Below are positions 29,091-38,726 of a stretch of 64,000 bases of DNA, piece by piece. Numbering within the stretch: position 1 is the first letter of the stretch; every line of letters starts with the position of its first letter. Made by a program: the position numbers and the translations under genes. Source of the stretch: PVC group bacterium (GTDB lineage Bacteria; Verrucomicrobiota; Kiritimatiellia; CAIKKV01; CAITUY01); NCBI GenBank assembly GCA_945870225.1, contig CAMBRF010000011.1, positions 27,826 to 91,825 on the forward strand, read 5' to 3'. The notes under the pieces are model-generated. The model worked only from the letters and a program-made list of their open reading frames with translations, was not told the origin of the DNA and did not search any database.

Positions 29091-29340
29091 AACTGCTTCT
29101 CCTGATGAATGCGCGAAAAGGCATGATTATGGCATGCTACGGCTCCTCCGCAAGCAGAACTTCCAACCACGACAGGGGGGGGTACGACAAGAATTTTCTA
29201 CAGAACCATCCACAGAAATCCTAATCGCAATCTTAATCACTAGCATCCCACAGGATGCCAGGCTGAAGGTTACTTGGCGGTAGACTGTTAGGAAATACGT
29301 GTATTCCCGCTCGTTTTCGTTCCAAGGCCTTTTCGATGTT

Positions 29341-29580
29341 TGGATTCCGTCTTTATGCGGTTTCAACTAACCCGTTATCGCCGGAACCAAAATGAAGAGT
29401 TTGAACAGAAGTCGCGAAGCACGCGAAGTGCTGCGGCGAAGACGCCGCAGCATAGATTAGGAGCCAGAAATGTCCTGCATGCGCGGCATCTTTGCCGCGC
29501 ATGCCTTTGCGGCCTTCGCGCCTTCTGTTCAAATACTCTTTCAGCTCGAATCCTTACCACGTTTCAACGAATTCCAAATG
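29341..29580. repeat. Repeat family 2, left copy; core 29400-29533 with 12-bp TIRs
   Basis: TTTGAACAGAAG...CTTCTGTTCAAA, two internal hairpins (TGCGGCGAAGACGCCGCA; GCGCGGCATCTTTGCCGCGC). Near-identical to 39790-40021. Confidence 0.9.
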
Positions 29581-29713
29581 ACAAACCATTCCTGCTCAGG
29601 CAGCCAGAATTCAGGAGCCAGTATTCAGGATAAATCCGAATAAGGTGGCGTTCGACGTCCCCGGCGAACGCATGGTCCATTGAAAGCAGCCGCCAGAGAC
29701 GTCGGCTACCACC

Positions 29714-30250
29714 TCAATCCCCTCCATGCTTCTTGAGCAAGTCAAGGATTCTACGATTTCCAGCCCGCTTGGCAAAAAAGACTGGAGACCACCACGCAAA
29801 ATCCACTCCATCGACCGACCTTACTCGTCGCCCAACATTTGGATCAGCACCTGCGTTCAGAAGAATTTCCACCACATCCTCATGTCCGTATAGACATGCG
29901 AGCATCAATGCAGTCATTCGGGGGTTACACTCAAGAAACTCGTTGAGATTGCGCGACTTAGAGGTCTCCAGGCGGACGACGTCGACTGCTCCGACAGCAC
30001 ACGCCCATGCAAAATTGGAGCCATAAAAGCGGTTTGTGCTGAATCCAACTCTGTTAAAAAGATCAATTCGCACCCTGTCACCAGCGTTCAAGAACCTCTG
30101 GTAATTTTCGTTCGTAATCTCAATACGATCCAAGGCCAGCTTCAGCCGAGCTTCCTCCACGTCATTCATGCGATATTGCGGCGCACAACTGCACAGCAAT
30201 GTAATCCCTGAAATCAATATGAAGCACTGCAACCTTGGATTCTTCAACAT
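29714..30250 (-). CDS. Ankyrin-repeat lipoprotein, array ORF 1
   Basis: Signal peptide with cysteines (ISGITLLCSC); NPRMTALMLACLYGHEDVVEILLNAGADPNVG ankyrin repeat. Confidence 0.7.
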   Translation of the reverse strand: MLKNPRLQCFILISGITLLCSCAPQYRMNDVEEARLKLALDRIEITNENYQRFLNAGDRVRIDLFNRVGFSTNRFYGSNFAWACAVGAVDVVRLETSKSRNLNEFLECNPRMTALMLACLYGHEDVVEILLNAGADPNVGRRVRSVDGVDFAWWSPVFFAKRAGNRRILDLLKKHGGD

Positions 30251-30280
30251 ACAACTTTTCCCCTCAGCAAATTCAGAAAC

Positions 30281-30430
30281 GAGAAGGGTCAGCCCTTAGA
30301 ATAGTGATTAATGTCCGCATTTCCCCTGCTCCTTATCACGTCTCCGCTCAACTTTCCGCACGATTATCATCAACGCACCCTGCCCCGGACACTTATCACC
30401 TGCAGAGTTTATTGTGACGGGCTGACCCTG
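30281..30430 (-). repeat. Array repeat copy A
   Basis: gagaagggtcagcccttagaatagtgattaa...ctgcagagtttattgtgacgggctgaccctg; TIR agggtcagccc/gggctgaccct. Confidence 0.92.
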
Positions 30431-31638
30431 AGCCCCCGCTCACCTACACAATCCCTCCTGTAACTAATTATTTCCACGGGGAAAGGTTCCGTATTCCCGA
30501 CCCATAAGCGAGACTGAGAATCAACACGAAGAGACTCCACGTTTCGCGAAAGCCACGCCAAGACAATACCACGGCTACCCGCCCGACCTCCCCATTCTTG
30601 CGGGTTTAGCCTTTTACTGTAACCACAGTATCGAAGACAGCAATTTTCGAGACCTGTGATGCCCCCTCCAGTCTTATTATTTCTCAAGTTAGTAAGCGCT
30701 ATGGTTGCACTATCCTGCCCCTCTGCAGCCGTCTGCGCTAGCGAAGCAAAAGAACCCTTTGTGTCGGATAGATATTCCTCATATTTTTGAGTCGACGCCC
30801 TATCATATATGTACAACATGTTAGCACCAACTGGCTGCCCTTTTAATAGAGGCAAAGCAAATGCCTGTGCAACTGTCGTCACCATTACATCAATAGTACG
30901 ACGTGAACCGTACAACAATCGCCACGGGACACACTCGTCATCCTTAATAGCGGCATCCACTTGAGACAGTCCCAATTGAATACACTTCGGAGTCCCCCGA
31001 CTAAAGAGTGCTTCCATGACAGCACCGCGCGAACGAATCCACTCCTCCGAATATTTTTCAACTGCTTCGAGGACTACCGAATCCTTCACACTGGCTGCAG
31101 CGTTCAGGGGGGCAAAAACGTCGTCCGCCGGGATCCCTTGAGACGCATCATTAGCCAAATACAACAAACGCTCTTCACTCAAATATGGTGCAGCCAAGTA
31201 TAGAGCCCTTCGTTTTTCCAAAGGCCCTGAATTATTTGCATTATAAATTTTCAGCAAAGACCCAAGCACAAAATCACGTGTTGGTGTCGCTTCTCCTGTC
31301 GCATCCAGCAATTCTCCAGATAGATACAATAGTCGCCCACGAGACTCATGATTCGTCTGTGCCTGATACGCCGCCTCAATCACCGCACATGCTTCAACCT
31401 CGGAGAATTGTTTGCCTTTGCCGATGTTCAAAAGAAAAGTGTGCGGATTTCCATCACGAGCGAAGCCACTTATCATTGAGCGCAAGTCGCTTCCAACTTC
31501 ATCAGCCATTAATACACACCCACTGAGAAATATATTAAAGACCAGAAAAGCGAAAAGACACCGAGAGTTCACCGTTAAATATTTAATATCCGAGGGACGG
31601 GATGGGCCAACCCTTAGAATAGTGATTAAAGTCTGCAT
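30409..31638 (-). CDS. Putative lipoprotein, array ORF 2 (start may be internal)
   Basis: LFAFLVFNIFLSGCVLMADEVG lipobox. The longest ORF begins in repeat B (MQTLITIL) and ends in repeat A (VSPSQ stop). Confidence 0.6.
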   Translation of the reverse strand: MQTLITILRVGPSRPSDIKYLTVNSRCLFAFLVFNIFLSGCVLMADEVGSDLRSMISGFARDGNPHTFLLNIGKGKQFSEVEACAVIEAAYQAQTNHESRGRLLYLSGELLDATGEATPTRDFVLGSLLKIYNANNSGPLEKRRALYLAAPYLSEERLLYLANDASQGIPADDVFAPLNAAASVKDSVVLEAVEKYSEEWIRSRGAVMEALFSRGTPKCIQLGLSQVDAAIKDDECVPWRLLYGSRRTIDVMVTTVAQAFALPLLKGQPVGANMLYIYDRASTQKYEEYLSDTKGSFASLAQTAAEGQDSATIALTNLRNNKTGGGITGLENCCLRYCGYSKRLNPQEWGGRAGSRGIVLAWLSRNVESLRVDSQSRLWVGNTEPFPVEIISYRRDCVGERGLRVSPSQ

Positions 31639-31771
31639 TTCGCCTGCTCCTTATCAAGCCCCTGCTCCACCCACTGGACGATTTCCATGAACTCTCCCCA
31701 CCCTCCCCGGCAAGCTCTTGCTTTTTTTGATTTCTTGGCCTGACCCGATTAAATCCATTGGGTTGACCCCG
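31601..31771 (-). repeat. Array repeat copy B (divergent right end)
   Basis: gggccaacccttagaatagtgattaaagtctgcatttcgcctgctccttatcaag...gggttgaccc. Confidence 0.8.
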
Positions 31772-31796
31772 CCACCCGACCCGCTCTATTGCTCCC

Positions 31797-32324
31797 CTAC
31801 TCCTCAGAGACAACGTGTACCGGCAGAATAAGAACCCCTTTGTCTGACAAACTGTAGATAAACGGCGGGTTTACTTGGAGTTGTGCTGTTCGCAGGATTT
31901 CGAAAAGGGAGCCACCATGCAATGAAATGCTTATTTCTGGCATTTTGCCGTACTCTTTCCATACATCGCTCGGGAAAATTGTGATCTGAACCGAGTTCTT
32001 AGGGTCAACCGATTGACGCTGAGCCTCCATCAACTTGTCGACAAATGATGGTAATGGCTCTTTATCGGCCTCTATTTTGATTCTCGTCGATTTGAGCCGC
32101 ATCAGTGTGTCAAGTTCACCCGAATTCGGCTTGATGATTTGGAAACCAGCCCCCCTCGTCGTATACACAAACGTGCCATTTTTTATCTCGAATGGGCCAA
32201 TGAGCCAACCCGAACTCATATCCCGCGCATAGAACTGCGGAGCGGCAGAGATACAGCCCTGCAGCCCCATAAGCAAAATCACAAGAGAAAACCTCAACGC
32301 CAAATAGATCACTGAATTCTTCAT
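31797..32324 (-). CDS. Putative lipoprotein with secretin STN-like C-terminus, array ORF 3
   Basis: LVILLMGLQGCISAAP lipobox; PEISISLHGGSLFEILRTAQLQVNPPFIYSLSDKGVLIL. Confidence 0.6.
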   Translation of the reverse strand: MKNSVIYLALRFSLVILLMGLQGCISAAPQFYARDMSSGWLIGPFEIKNGTFVYTTRGAGFQIIKPNSGELDTLMRLKSTRIKIEADKEPLPSFVDKLMEAQRQSVDPKNSVQITIFPSDVWKEYGKMPEISISLHGGSLFEILRTAQLQVNPPFIYSLSDKGVLILPVHVVSEE

Positions 32325-32471
32325 GGTGACGGCTCCTGTTCAAGGAAAAGTAATAACAGTGTACTCATAGACCATGGTTGATTCGTCACTCCGTGCGTAC
32401 AGCTTGTAGATACGACCACAATGCCTGCTTTTAGTTTTTGGGTCTGCCCGATCGACGCGCGCTGCCGGAAC

Positions 32472-32570
32472 GAGAAGGGTCAACCCTTAGAATAGTGATT
32501 AAAGTCTGCATTTCACCTGCTCCTTATTAAGGCCCCGCGCAACCTCTGAACGACTTACATCAACTGTTTA
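32472..32570 (-). repeat. Array repeat copy C (right end eroded)
   Basis: gagaagggtcaacccttagaatagtgattaaagtctgcatttcacctgctccttattaaggccccgcgcaac. Confidence 0.85.
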
Positions 32571-33114
32571 ATCCCGCTCTTTGATAAGAGCCCCCACCTG
32601 TCGTCGAAGTCAGCTTGCCTGGTTCAATCCATGTTTTTACGATTTCGCCGCCCGGCACGACTGACAGATAATCAAGTTGCATCTCTTTCGGCCTCTTCTT
32701 TCGCAATAAACATGGAAAGTTTCGATCCTCCGCAAAAGAAGCATACATCACGAGACAAGAGGAAAGAAACACGGCGTGGTCACTGCGCCCTTTTACGTAC
32801 TGAACGCCCATTGTTGAGCCTGCAAATTGCTCCGGCCCCCAAGCACCTCCCTCGATATAAACAATTCTTTTAATGTGCTTATTTACAAGGGATTTGAATT
32901 CCCGCGCTGCAAGATGATCCAACAAAAGAAACGCAGCCTTCACAGCGTCTATTTGCACTGGGACCCAGTCATATTGCTTTGTTGTGGACACGAAGAATAC
33001 GCGGCACTTCCTTATTTTGTATCTCTTCCCCTTCAATCCAATCAACCCCACATAAAGCCATCCAACTAACCCGAGCTCCATGGCCTTAAGCATAATCAAT
33101 TTGATCTTATTCAT
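32560..33114 (-). CDS. Hypothetical membrane-anchored protein, array ORF 4
   Basis: N-terminal hydrophobic segment MELGLVGWLYVGLIGL; no family recognised. Confidence 0.5.
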   Translation of the reverse strand: MNKIKLIMLKAMELGLVGWLYVGLIGLKGKRYKIRKCRVFFVSTTKQYDWVPVQIDAVKAAFLLLDHLAAREFKSLVNKHIKRIVYIEGGAWGPEQFAGSTMGVQYVKGRSDHAVFLSSCLVMYASFAEDRNFPCLLRKKRPKEMQLDYLSVVPGGEIVKTWIEPGKLTSTTGGGSYQRAGLNS

Positions 33115-33144
33115 AAGCTTTACGGCCCTGAATCACTGGGGAAC

Positions 33145-33297
33145 GAGAATGGTCAGCCCATAGAATAGTAATTAAAGGCTGCATTTCGCTAACTCCTTCT
33201 CACATCCCCCGCACAACAGCCTGACGACTTCCATCAAATCACTTCGATCCCTCGGATACTCATCGTTTGCGAAGTTTATTGTGCAGGGCTGACCCTG
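33145..33297 (-). repeat. Array repeat copy D
   Basis: gagaatggtcagcccatagaatagtaattaaaggctgcatttcg...tttattgtgcagggctgaccctga. Confidence 0.88.
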
Positions 33298-33970
33298 ACC
33301 CCTCCGTTTTTATAACAAAGAGTGTTTTGACATCTCCTTTAATATTTTTCTCCGAAATACGAAATTCTAAAGGTGATTTTTGACTCACCAAGGAGCCATT
33401 CACTTCGTGGAGCCCATTCGACAACACGTTTGTTTGACAGGTCAATACGTCTTGAGTTACTACAGATGCTGAAAAAGAATCCAAAACCGCAGAAGCAGAT
33501 GCACTGCACCAACCCTGAACGCGCGTTTCGACAACCCTTCTATCTCGTATCGTTTGCCTATAAATCAGTCCGCTAGGCATTAATGAACGGATTGCTAATG
33601 CCATTTTGCACATGTCATCTGAAATTGGCCCCCATAATTCGGGAGCAGTCTTGCATCGCTTTTCCCAAGCGTCTAATTGTGAGTAATATCCGTACTCACA
33701 CACCATACAAACAACAGCTGGACTCACAGCAAGACCGTATTCAATCCAGAAAAGCAACCGACCTTGAGCATCACGGTTCTCCTCAAGCGTAGGCGGGGCG
33801 TTTTTTCTTTTAATCTGAGGTAACCGCCTCGCCTCAAGCTGCTTGATATCTTTATGACCAAAAGGACAGTTTCTCGGGATCCCCTTTTCGGCTTGAGAAC
33901 ACCCTGTCAGCAGGCTAAATACTGAAGCCAAAAGTGTTAAATACCACACAGGCTTTTGAAATATTTTCAT
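33260..33970 (-). CDS. Putative lipoprotein, array ORF 5
   Basis: MKIFQKPVWYLTLLASVFSLLTGCSQAEKG lipobox; C-terminus runs through repeat D. Confidence 0.6.
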   Translation of the reverse strand: MKIFQKPVWYLTLLASVFSLLTGCSQAEKGIPRNCPFGHKDIKQLEARRLPQIKRKNAPPTLEENRDAQGRLLFWIEYGLAVSPAVVCMVCEYGYYSQLDAWEKRCKTAPELWGPISDDMCKMALAIRSLMPSGLIYRQTIRDRRVVETRVQGWCSASASAVLDSFSASVVTQDVLTCQTNVLSNGLHEVNGSLVSQKSPLEFRISEKNIKGDVKTLFVIKTEGSGSALHNKLRKR

Positions 33971-34165
33971 GGCCACGATCTTCCTGTGATTGGTGCTTGT
34001 TGAGTTGTTGGGGAAAATGAATATGGGGATCTGACGCACCTGCCGCGCGAGGCGGCAGGGAGCAGGAGTAGTCGCGGTGGGCGGCAAAGAGCTGGGAGCA
34101 TGGAGCGCTTGGAAGATGAGAAGGAGGGGGATTGGGAAAGAATGTTGCTGGGTGACCCCAATTGC

Positions 34166-34534
34166 TCAACTCGCTTTCGACCTCCTCCCAAAATACATCC
34201 CTATTAAGAATAAACCACTTCCCAAACAAGCCATGACACCATAAAGAATCTGAACTATTGCAAAAACATTAAAATGATTCACGCTTTGAACAAACATCCG
34301 GCCGTCTCCGACCAGCATGTAGTCCACTCCCATGATTTTTGCTGACGTTGTATAAAACGGATATCTTCTCGACACCTCGACCTCAGTTGGGGTTGCACGA
34401 GCTAACCAATCTTCATAGGTAGCAACTTCAACCCTCGCCTGATGCCACCACCCTATGTACGCGGCACCAGAGAGAAAGACAATCGACGCAATAATGATAG
34501 TTATTTTCACAGCAAATCTCCGATTCATCGGCAA
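34166..34534 (-). CDS. Two-TM hypothetical protein, array ORF 6
   Basis: TMs IIASIVFLSGAAYIGWW and IVQILYGVMACLGSGLFLIGMYFG. Confidence 0.5.
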   Translation of the reverse strand: MPMNRRFAVKITIIIASIVFLSGAAYIGWWHQARVEVATYEDWLARATPTEVEVSRRYPFYTTSAKIMGVDYMLVGDGRMFVQSVNHFNVFAIVQILYGVMACLGSGLFLIGMYFGRRSKAS

Positions 34535-34606
34535 TCAAAGTCAATATATGCGAAGAGCTGACCCCGGTCTCCCCCGGCGGCGCGGAGGAAGATTGTCTAT
34601 TGACGC

Positions 34607-35083
34607 CTACTCTTTGATGGGTGGCCCCAATCGATCCCGCTTGATGACGCGCACTAATCCCCCAACGCAGCCAGCCAAGAACGCACCAGCCGCCGCACTT
34701 GCGAAAACAGAAAGAAATTGCGCGCACAATATTCTCCCCACAATGAGCATTGAAGACTGCTCCAAAAGAGGGAACCAAAAGAAAAAGTTACTCAAAAAGA
34801 GCACCCCCACAATTACGGTAATCGACATAAACTTTCTAATTGAGCCTCGGCAACTGAACTGCCATAGCAACGCAAAAAGAGCAAGAAAACCCATCATTGC
34901 CAACGGCCCTCTATATGCACAAGTGCATACTTCACTTACAAGCCTATAGACAAAGCTACCAAGAAGCCAGACCACTACTGATGATGTCAATACCCCACGG
35001 ATAAGACGGCGGCAGACGGCATGAGCTGAGTGAGTTTCAGAACGAGAAGGGTCAGCTTTTAGAATAGTGATTAAAGTCTGCAT
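34607..35083 (-). CDS. Multi-TM hypothetical protein, array ORF 7
   Basis: Four hydrophobic segments; the ORF begins with the MQTLITILKADPSRS leader encoded in repeat E. Confidence 0.5.
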   Translation of the reverse strand: MQTLITILKADPSRSETHSAHAVCRRLIRGVLTSSVVVWLLGSFVYRLVSEVCTCAYRGPLAMMGFLALFALLWQFSCRGSIRKFMSITVIVGVLFLSNFFFWFPLLEQSSMLIVGRILCAQFLSVFASAAAGAFLAGCVGGLVRVIKRDRLGPPIKE

Positions 35084-35350
35084 TTCGCCTGCTCCTTATC
35101 AAGACCCCGCTCAACCCCTACGGGCCTCAGTTACACTTACCCTGCCCCAGACACTCATCGCCTGCAGAATTTATTGTGCAGGGTGCCCCTGAGAGGCCCA
35201 AAGTTGTTATTTACGCTCTGACCCCGGCACCGGGATATGTGGCACTTCGATGTCAACTCCCCCTCCCAGCGAAGACCATCGATAGCCTTCCTGCACATGG
35301 ATCTGTCGAATCCTGAGCGCCTCCGGAAATTATTGTGCAGGGCTGACCAC
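35044..35350 (-). repeat. Array repeat copy E, composite with two right ends
   Basis: Left/body 35044-35192, then a different segment, then a second right end ttattgtgcagggctgacc (35331-35349). Confidence 0.8.
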
Positions 35351-35368
35351 AGTCGGCGCACGATCCCT

Positions 35369-36487
35369 TCACTCACGCAGCTCTTCATATAGTATAACTA
35401 CGTCATTTGACAGCACCGTACTGCGAAAGAGAGCTGCCCGTTTGGGATAGTCTCCCAGCCGAGATGAACAGAAGACTGTTCCATTTCGAAATGGGATACC
35501 CGCCCAACGTGTGTAATTATTCGACATTTGCACCGGCAACTTCCGGACAACTTTACCTGTACCGAGATCACAAACCCCTAAACCGTAGTCCAGTAAATCG
35601 CCATAAATGGTAAATGCTCCTGCGAAACCCGGCAGGTTGATCGTCGTCTTTTTCTTTAAATCGGGAATATCTACTATCTCAATCCTGTCAGGGTATCCCA
35701 ATACAATGCTATTCTCCCCCCACACAGCTGACCTCTTAAAACGGTCAGGTCGCCCCAGAGATCCAAGTTCCTCTCCACTTTCTCCACTAAGCAGCCAAAT
35801 CCGATTGTTGAGGCGAATGCACAGCCTCCTCCCAGCACAGAACACCTCCTGGTCTGGGGGCACTTTTTCGCTGCTCATTAGCTTGGTTTTGATGGGCGCC
35901 CCGTCTTCTCCTCGAAAAACCATCCACCCAGTCGCACCCCCGACGGTCACAATCTTACCAGCGTCATTTTCCCTCCAGTTAACAGGACTGAATATCAGGC
36001 TTATGACATCTCCGCAGGGCTGAAGCATGACGTTTACATTGGAGAGATCCAAGTTATGCTGCCACTTCAACGCACCACTTGAAAGAGAATGGCGCTGAAG
36101 TGTATAGAAAGATTCATTACGAATCAGTAATGAGACCACATCGCCCCCGCTGAGTGTGCTGACAGCATAGAACGTCATATTGGTCCCGCCCTGGGGCACT
36201 ATTCTGGTCAATACTTTCCCCGTTCGGGAATCCACCGCCAGGATTTCAGACCGTGTCCAAAGCACGACCTTCGACTCATCGACTGGATTTATGGAGACAC
36301 TTGATTCGCCCGTATCTAACCTCCACTTCAGGAGACTGCTTGCGTCCATATCGAACCCAACCACTTCCCCATTACCCCACAGAGAAGCGACCAACATGCT
36401 GCCGCTAGCTTCAATACGACCCGCCGAGGAAGTCACTGCTTTCAGAATTATCAGAAACAATAAGAACTGGAACCGTTTTAAGGACAT
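35369..36487 (-). CDS. Secreted PQQ-like beta-propeller protein, array ORF 8
   Basis: Signal peptide, then repeated SLWGNGEVVGFDMDASSLLKWRLDTGE / VDSRTGKVLTRIVPQGG / LLSGESGEELGSLG blades. Confidence 0.6.
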   Translation of the reverse strand: MSLKRFQFLLFLIILKAVTSSAGRIEASGSMLVASLWGNGEVVGFDMDASSLLKWRLDTGESSVSINPVDESKVVLWTRSEILAVDSRTGKVLTRIVPQGGTNMTFYAVSTLSGGDVVSLLIRNESFYTLQRHSLSSGALKWQHNLDLSNVNVMLQPCGDVISLIFSPVNWRENDAGKIVTVGGATGWMVFRGEDGAPIKTKLMSSEKVPPDQEVFCAGRRLCIRLNNRIWLLSGESGEELGSLGRPDRFKRSAVWGENSIVLGYPDRIEIVDIPDLKKKTTINLPGFAGAFTIYGDLLDYGLGVCDLGTGKVVRKLPVQMSNNYTRWAGIPFRNGTVFCSSRLGDYPKRAALFRSTVLSNDVVILYEELRE

Positions 36488-36545
36488 GTTATTAATGCCT
36501 TTGCTGTCAGAATGCCGCTCGCAAGACGAGATGTTTAGCAACTCG

Positions 36546-36600
36546 CCCTGCCCCGGACCCCTCATCGCTTGTAATGTTCATCGTGAAAAGGGCCCCTAAT
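36546..36600 (-). repeat. Array repeat, right-end fragment F
   Basis: gccctgccccggacccctcatcgcttgtaatgttcatcgtgaaaagggcccct resembles the right half of copies A/E/H. Confidence 0.6.
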
Positions 36601-36620
36601 CGACCCCCATCGCTCGCTGC

Positions 36621-37469
36621 TCAATCTTCCCCACCACCGGACGATAAAACCTTGATCTCTTCAAGGCTATCAGTTGGCGTAAACGACTGGTCATGATGGG
36701 GCACATTCTTTAATTGGAAAGGATCGAGCCCGCTTTTTACAGCAACCTTAATATTTTTTGACCTAAGATTATTGAGCGCAGCAGATTCGAATTCAACAAC
36801 GACAATGAACCCAGATTCCTCGTACTGGTGCCGATCAACCGACAGCGATCCGTACGACAAATATATTCTTCTGACTAAAGGCCATTTTGCCCCATTATTC
36901 ACAATCTCTGGCAATGTCAGCACGCGGTCTAAGACGGTTCCCTTTGGGAATCGAGATTGGGCAACTAACTCAGAAAACGGGAGATGAACGTTTGAAACAA
37001 AAACCGCCTGTGCGCCAACGATGCAACCGGGCTTTTTTGTTGGTATTTCTCGATCAAGTTTGCCCGCGGTTAGCATCAGGTACAGATCGAAACTGTATTT
37101 TGATGCGGTCCTGAACGCATTGGTTTTTATCAGATAGTGACAGTTGATGACGTCTCCGTTTTCCCATTGGTCAATAATGCGAAGACCCTGTCTCATCAGT
37201 TCATTCGACACGTTCTTCCAAGGCTTTCCCACGCATTGTGGTTCAACGACATGAGACATCTCTCTCAATAGAACCTGATACGAAGTGTTGGTCGATCTCA
37301 GCGTCTCCTGAAGCCCATGCACCACATCACAAACAGCCACGGCGGGCGCGGGGTGCGTCTCCACCTTTACTTCACTTCCAATGACCCACCTGCTTGTTAT
37401 CGAACAAGCCAGAACCACAGGCACTATGACAGAGACTATCATGCTTCCCTTCCGGCGATGCGTGATCAT
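36621..37469 (-). CDS. Putative lipoprotein/secreted protein, array ORF 9
   Basis: MIVSVIVPVVLACSITSRW lipobox-like signal; no family recognised. Confidence 0.55.
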   Translation of the reverse strand: MITHRRKGSMIVSVIVPVVLACSITSRWVIGSEVKVETHPAPAVAVCDVVHGLQETLRSTNTSYQVLLREMSHVVEPQCVGKPWKNVSNELMRQGLRIIDQWENGDVINCHYLIKTNAFRTASKYSFDLYLMLTAGKLDREIPTKKPGCIVGAQAVFVSNVHLPFSELVAQSRFPKGTVLDRVLTLPEIVNNGAKWPLVRRIYLSYGSLSVDRHQYEESGFIVVVEFESAALNNLRSKNIKVAVKSGLDPFQLKNVPHHDQSFTPTDSLEEIKVLSSGGGED

Positions 37470-37493
37470 GGCAAAAACAGGAGTATTGGGGAA

Positions 37494-37636
37494 CGAGAAG
37501 CCCTTGGAATAGTGATTAATGCCGGCATTTCGCCTGCTCCTTATTAAGACCCCGCTCAACTTTCCGCACAATTATCATCAACACACCCATTCCGGATACG
37601 CATCAAATAATATGCTCAATGTGAAGGGCTATCCCC
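37494..37636 (-). repeat. Array repeat copy G
   Basis: gagaagcccttggaatagtgattaatgccggcatttcgcctgctccttattaagaccccgctcaactttccgcac. Confidence 0.85.
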
Positions 37637-38449
37637 AATCGGACCGTTCACTTTCCCAGACGTCCCTCTGATGGCATTATTTGCTGCATTCATATCGCCA
37701 TCACTAAGCACACCTTGCCTCTTAAAACGTTCTAATGAATCCATCATTTCCGGAGTTAGCGGAAGCTTGCTAGGTCCACGATCGAACTCCCCTTTGTCAT
37801 AGCGCTCCCAAAATAGTTTTGCCGGCACCACTTCAGACCCGACACCAATATGAATCAAAGACTTCATTTCACGAATAGCAGTAATCCCGAATTTGATACG
37901 TTCCGGAGAGAATCTCAATGCCTCAAGAGGCAACGCTCGCAGAGGCGATAGATCATCAATAGGCGTTCCTGAAACATCAAGTGAGTTAAGCGGAATAGTT
38001 CCTAACATTTTAAGCGATGAGATTCGAGTGCCCGCTGCGACAAGAACGGAAAGCGGCATCCCTTTTACGAAATCAAGGTTGTCAACTTTTGTCATAGAGC
38101 AGTTCAACATTCGCAGGGGAATTCCTGTTAATGGTGTCATGTTGCTCACTAATGTTGAACTGACGTCAAGAACGGTTAACGGCATTCCTGACAACGGCGA
38201 TAAATCAATTACTTCTGTTCCGCGAAGCGAAAGAACTGATATTGGCAGTCCCTTCAAAACAGACAAGTTTTGAATATTTCCTTCCGATAAATCAACACTC
38301 AGCAAGCCATTCGAGACTACTGTGACATATTTATACTCTATTGCAGCACGCTCCAACACGCGGACCACTGAATCCTTACCAGCCTGATCTGCAAATACAG
38401 CGTTAATGCTTACAATATAGACAAGGAGACAGACAACCCATGCAATCAT
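37616..38449 (-). CDS. Secreted leucine-rich-repeat protein, array ORF 10
   Basis: Signal peptide (NAVFA|DQ) and tandem LRRs: IQNLSVLKGLPISVLSLRGTEVIDLSPLSGMPLTVLDVSSTLVSNMTPLTGIPLRMLNCSMT. Confidence 0.75.
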   Translation of the reverse strand: MIAWVVCLLVYIVSINAVFADQAGKDSVVRVLERAAIEYKYVTVVSNGLLSVDLSEGNIQNLSVLKGLPISVLSLRGTEVIDLSPLSGMPLTVLDVSSTLVSNMTPLTGIPLRMLNCSMTKVDNLDFVKGMPLSVLVAAGTRISSLKMLGTIPLNSLDVSGTPIDDLSPLRALPLEALRFSPERIKFGITAIREMKSLIHIGVGSEVVPAKLFWERYDKGEFDRGPSKLPLTPEMMDSLERFKRQGVLSDGDMNAANNAIRGTSGKVNGPIGDSPSH

Positions 38450-38513
38450 TCAGAACCTCACTTTATGACGAGTTTTATTAACTGAACTTTATCGCGCACT
38501 TACAATTTGGGAA

Positions 38514-38664
38514 CGAGAAGGGTCAGCCTTGAGAATACTGATTAAAGTCTGCATTTCGCCTGCTCCTTATCCAGTCCCCGCTCAACCCGCCTGACGACTT
38601 ACATCAACTCACCCGACCCAGGACACTTATCGCCTGCAGAGTTTATTGTGCCGGGCTGACCCTG
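38514..38664 (-). repeat. Array repeat copy H
   Basis: gagaagggtcagccttgagaatactgattaaagtctgcatttcgcctgctccttat...gcagagtttattgtgccgggctgaccctg. Confidence 0.92.
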
Positions 38665-38726
38665 ATCACGCCTCGCGCCAATCACGGAAAAGCTTAGCTG
38701 GACCTTGCATTTTCTCGTTGGTGAAC

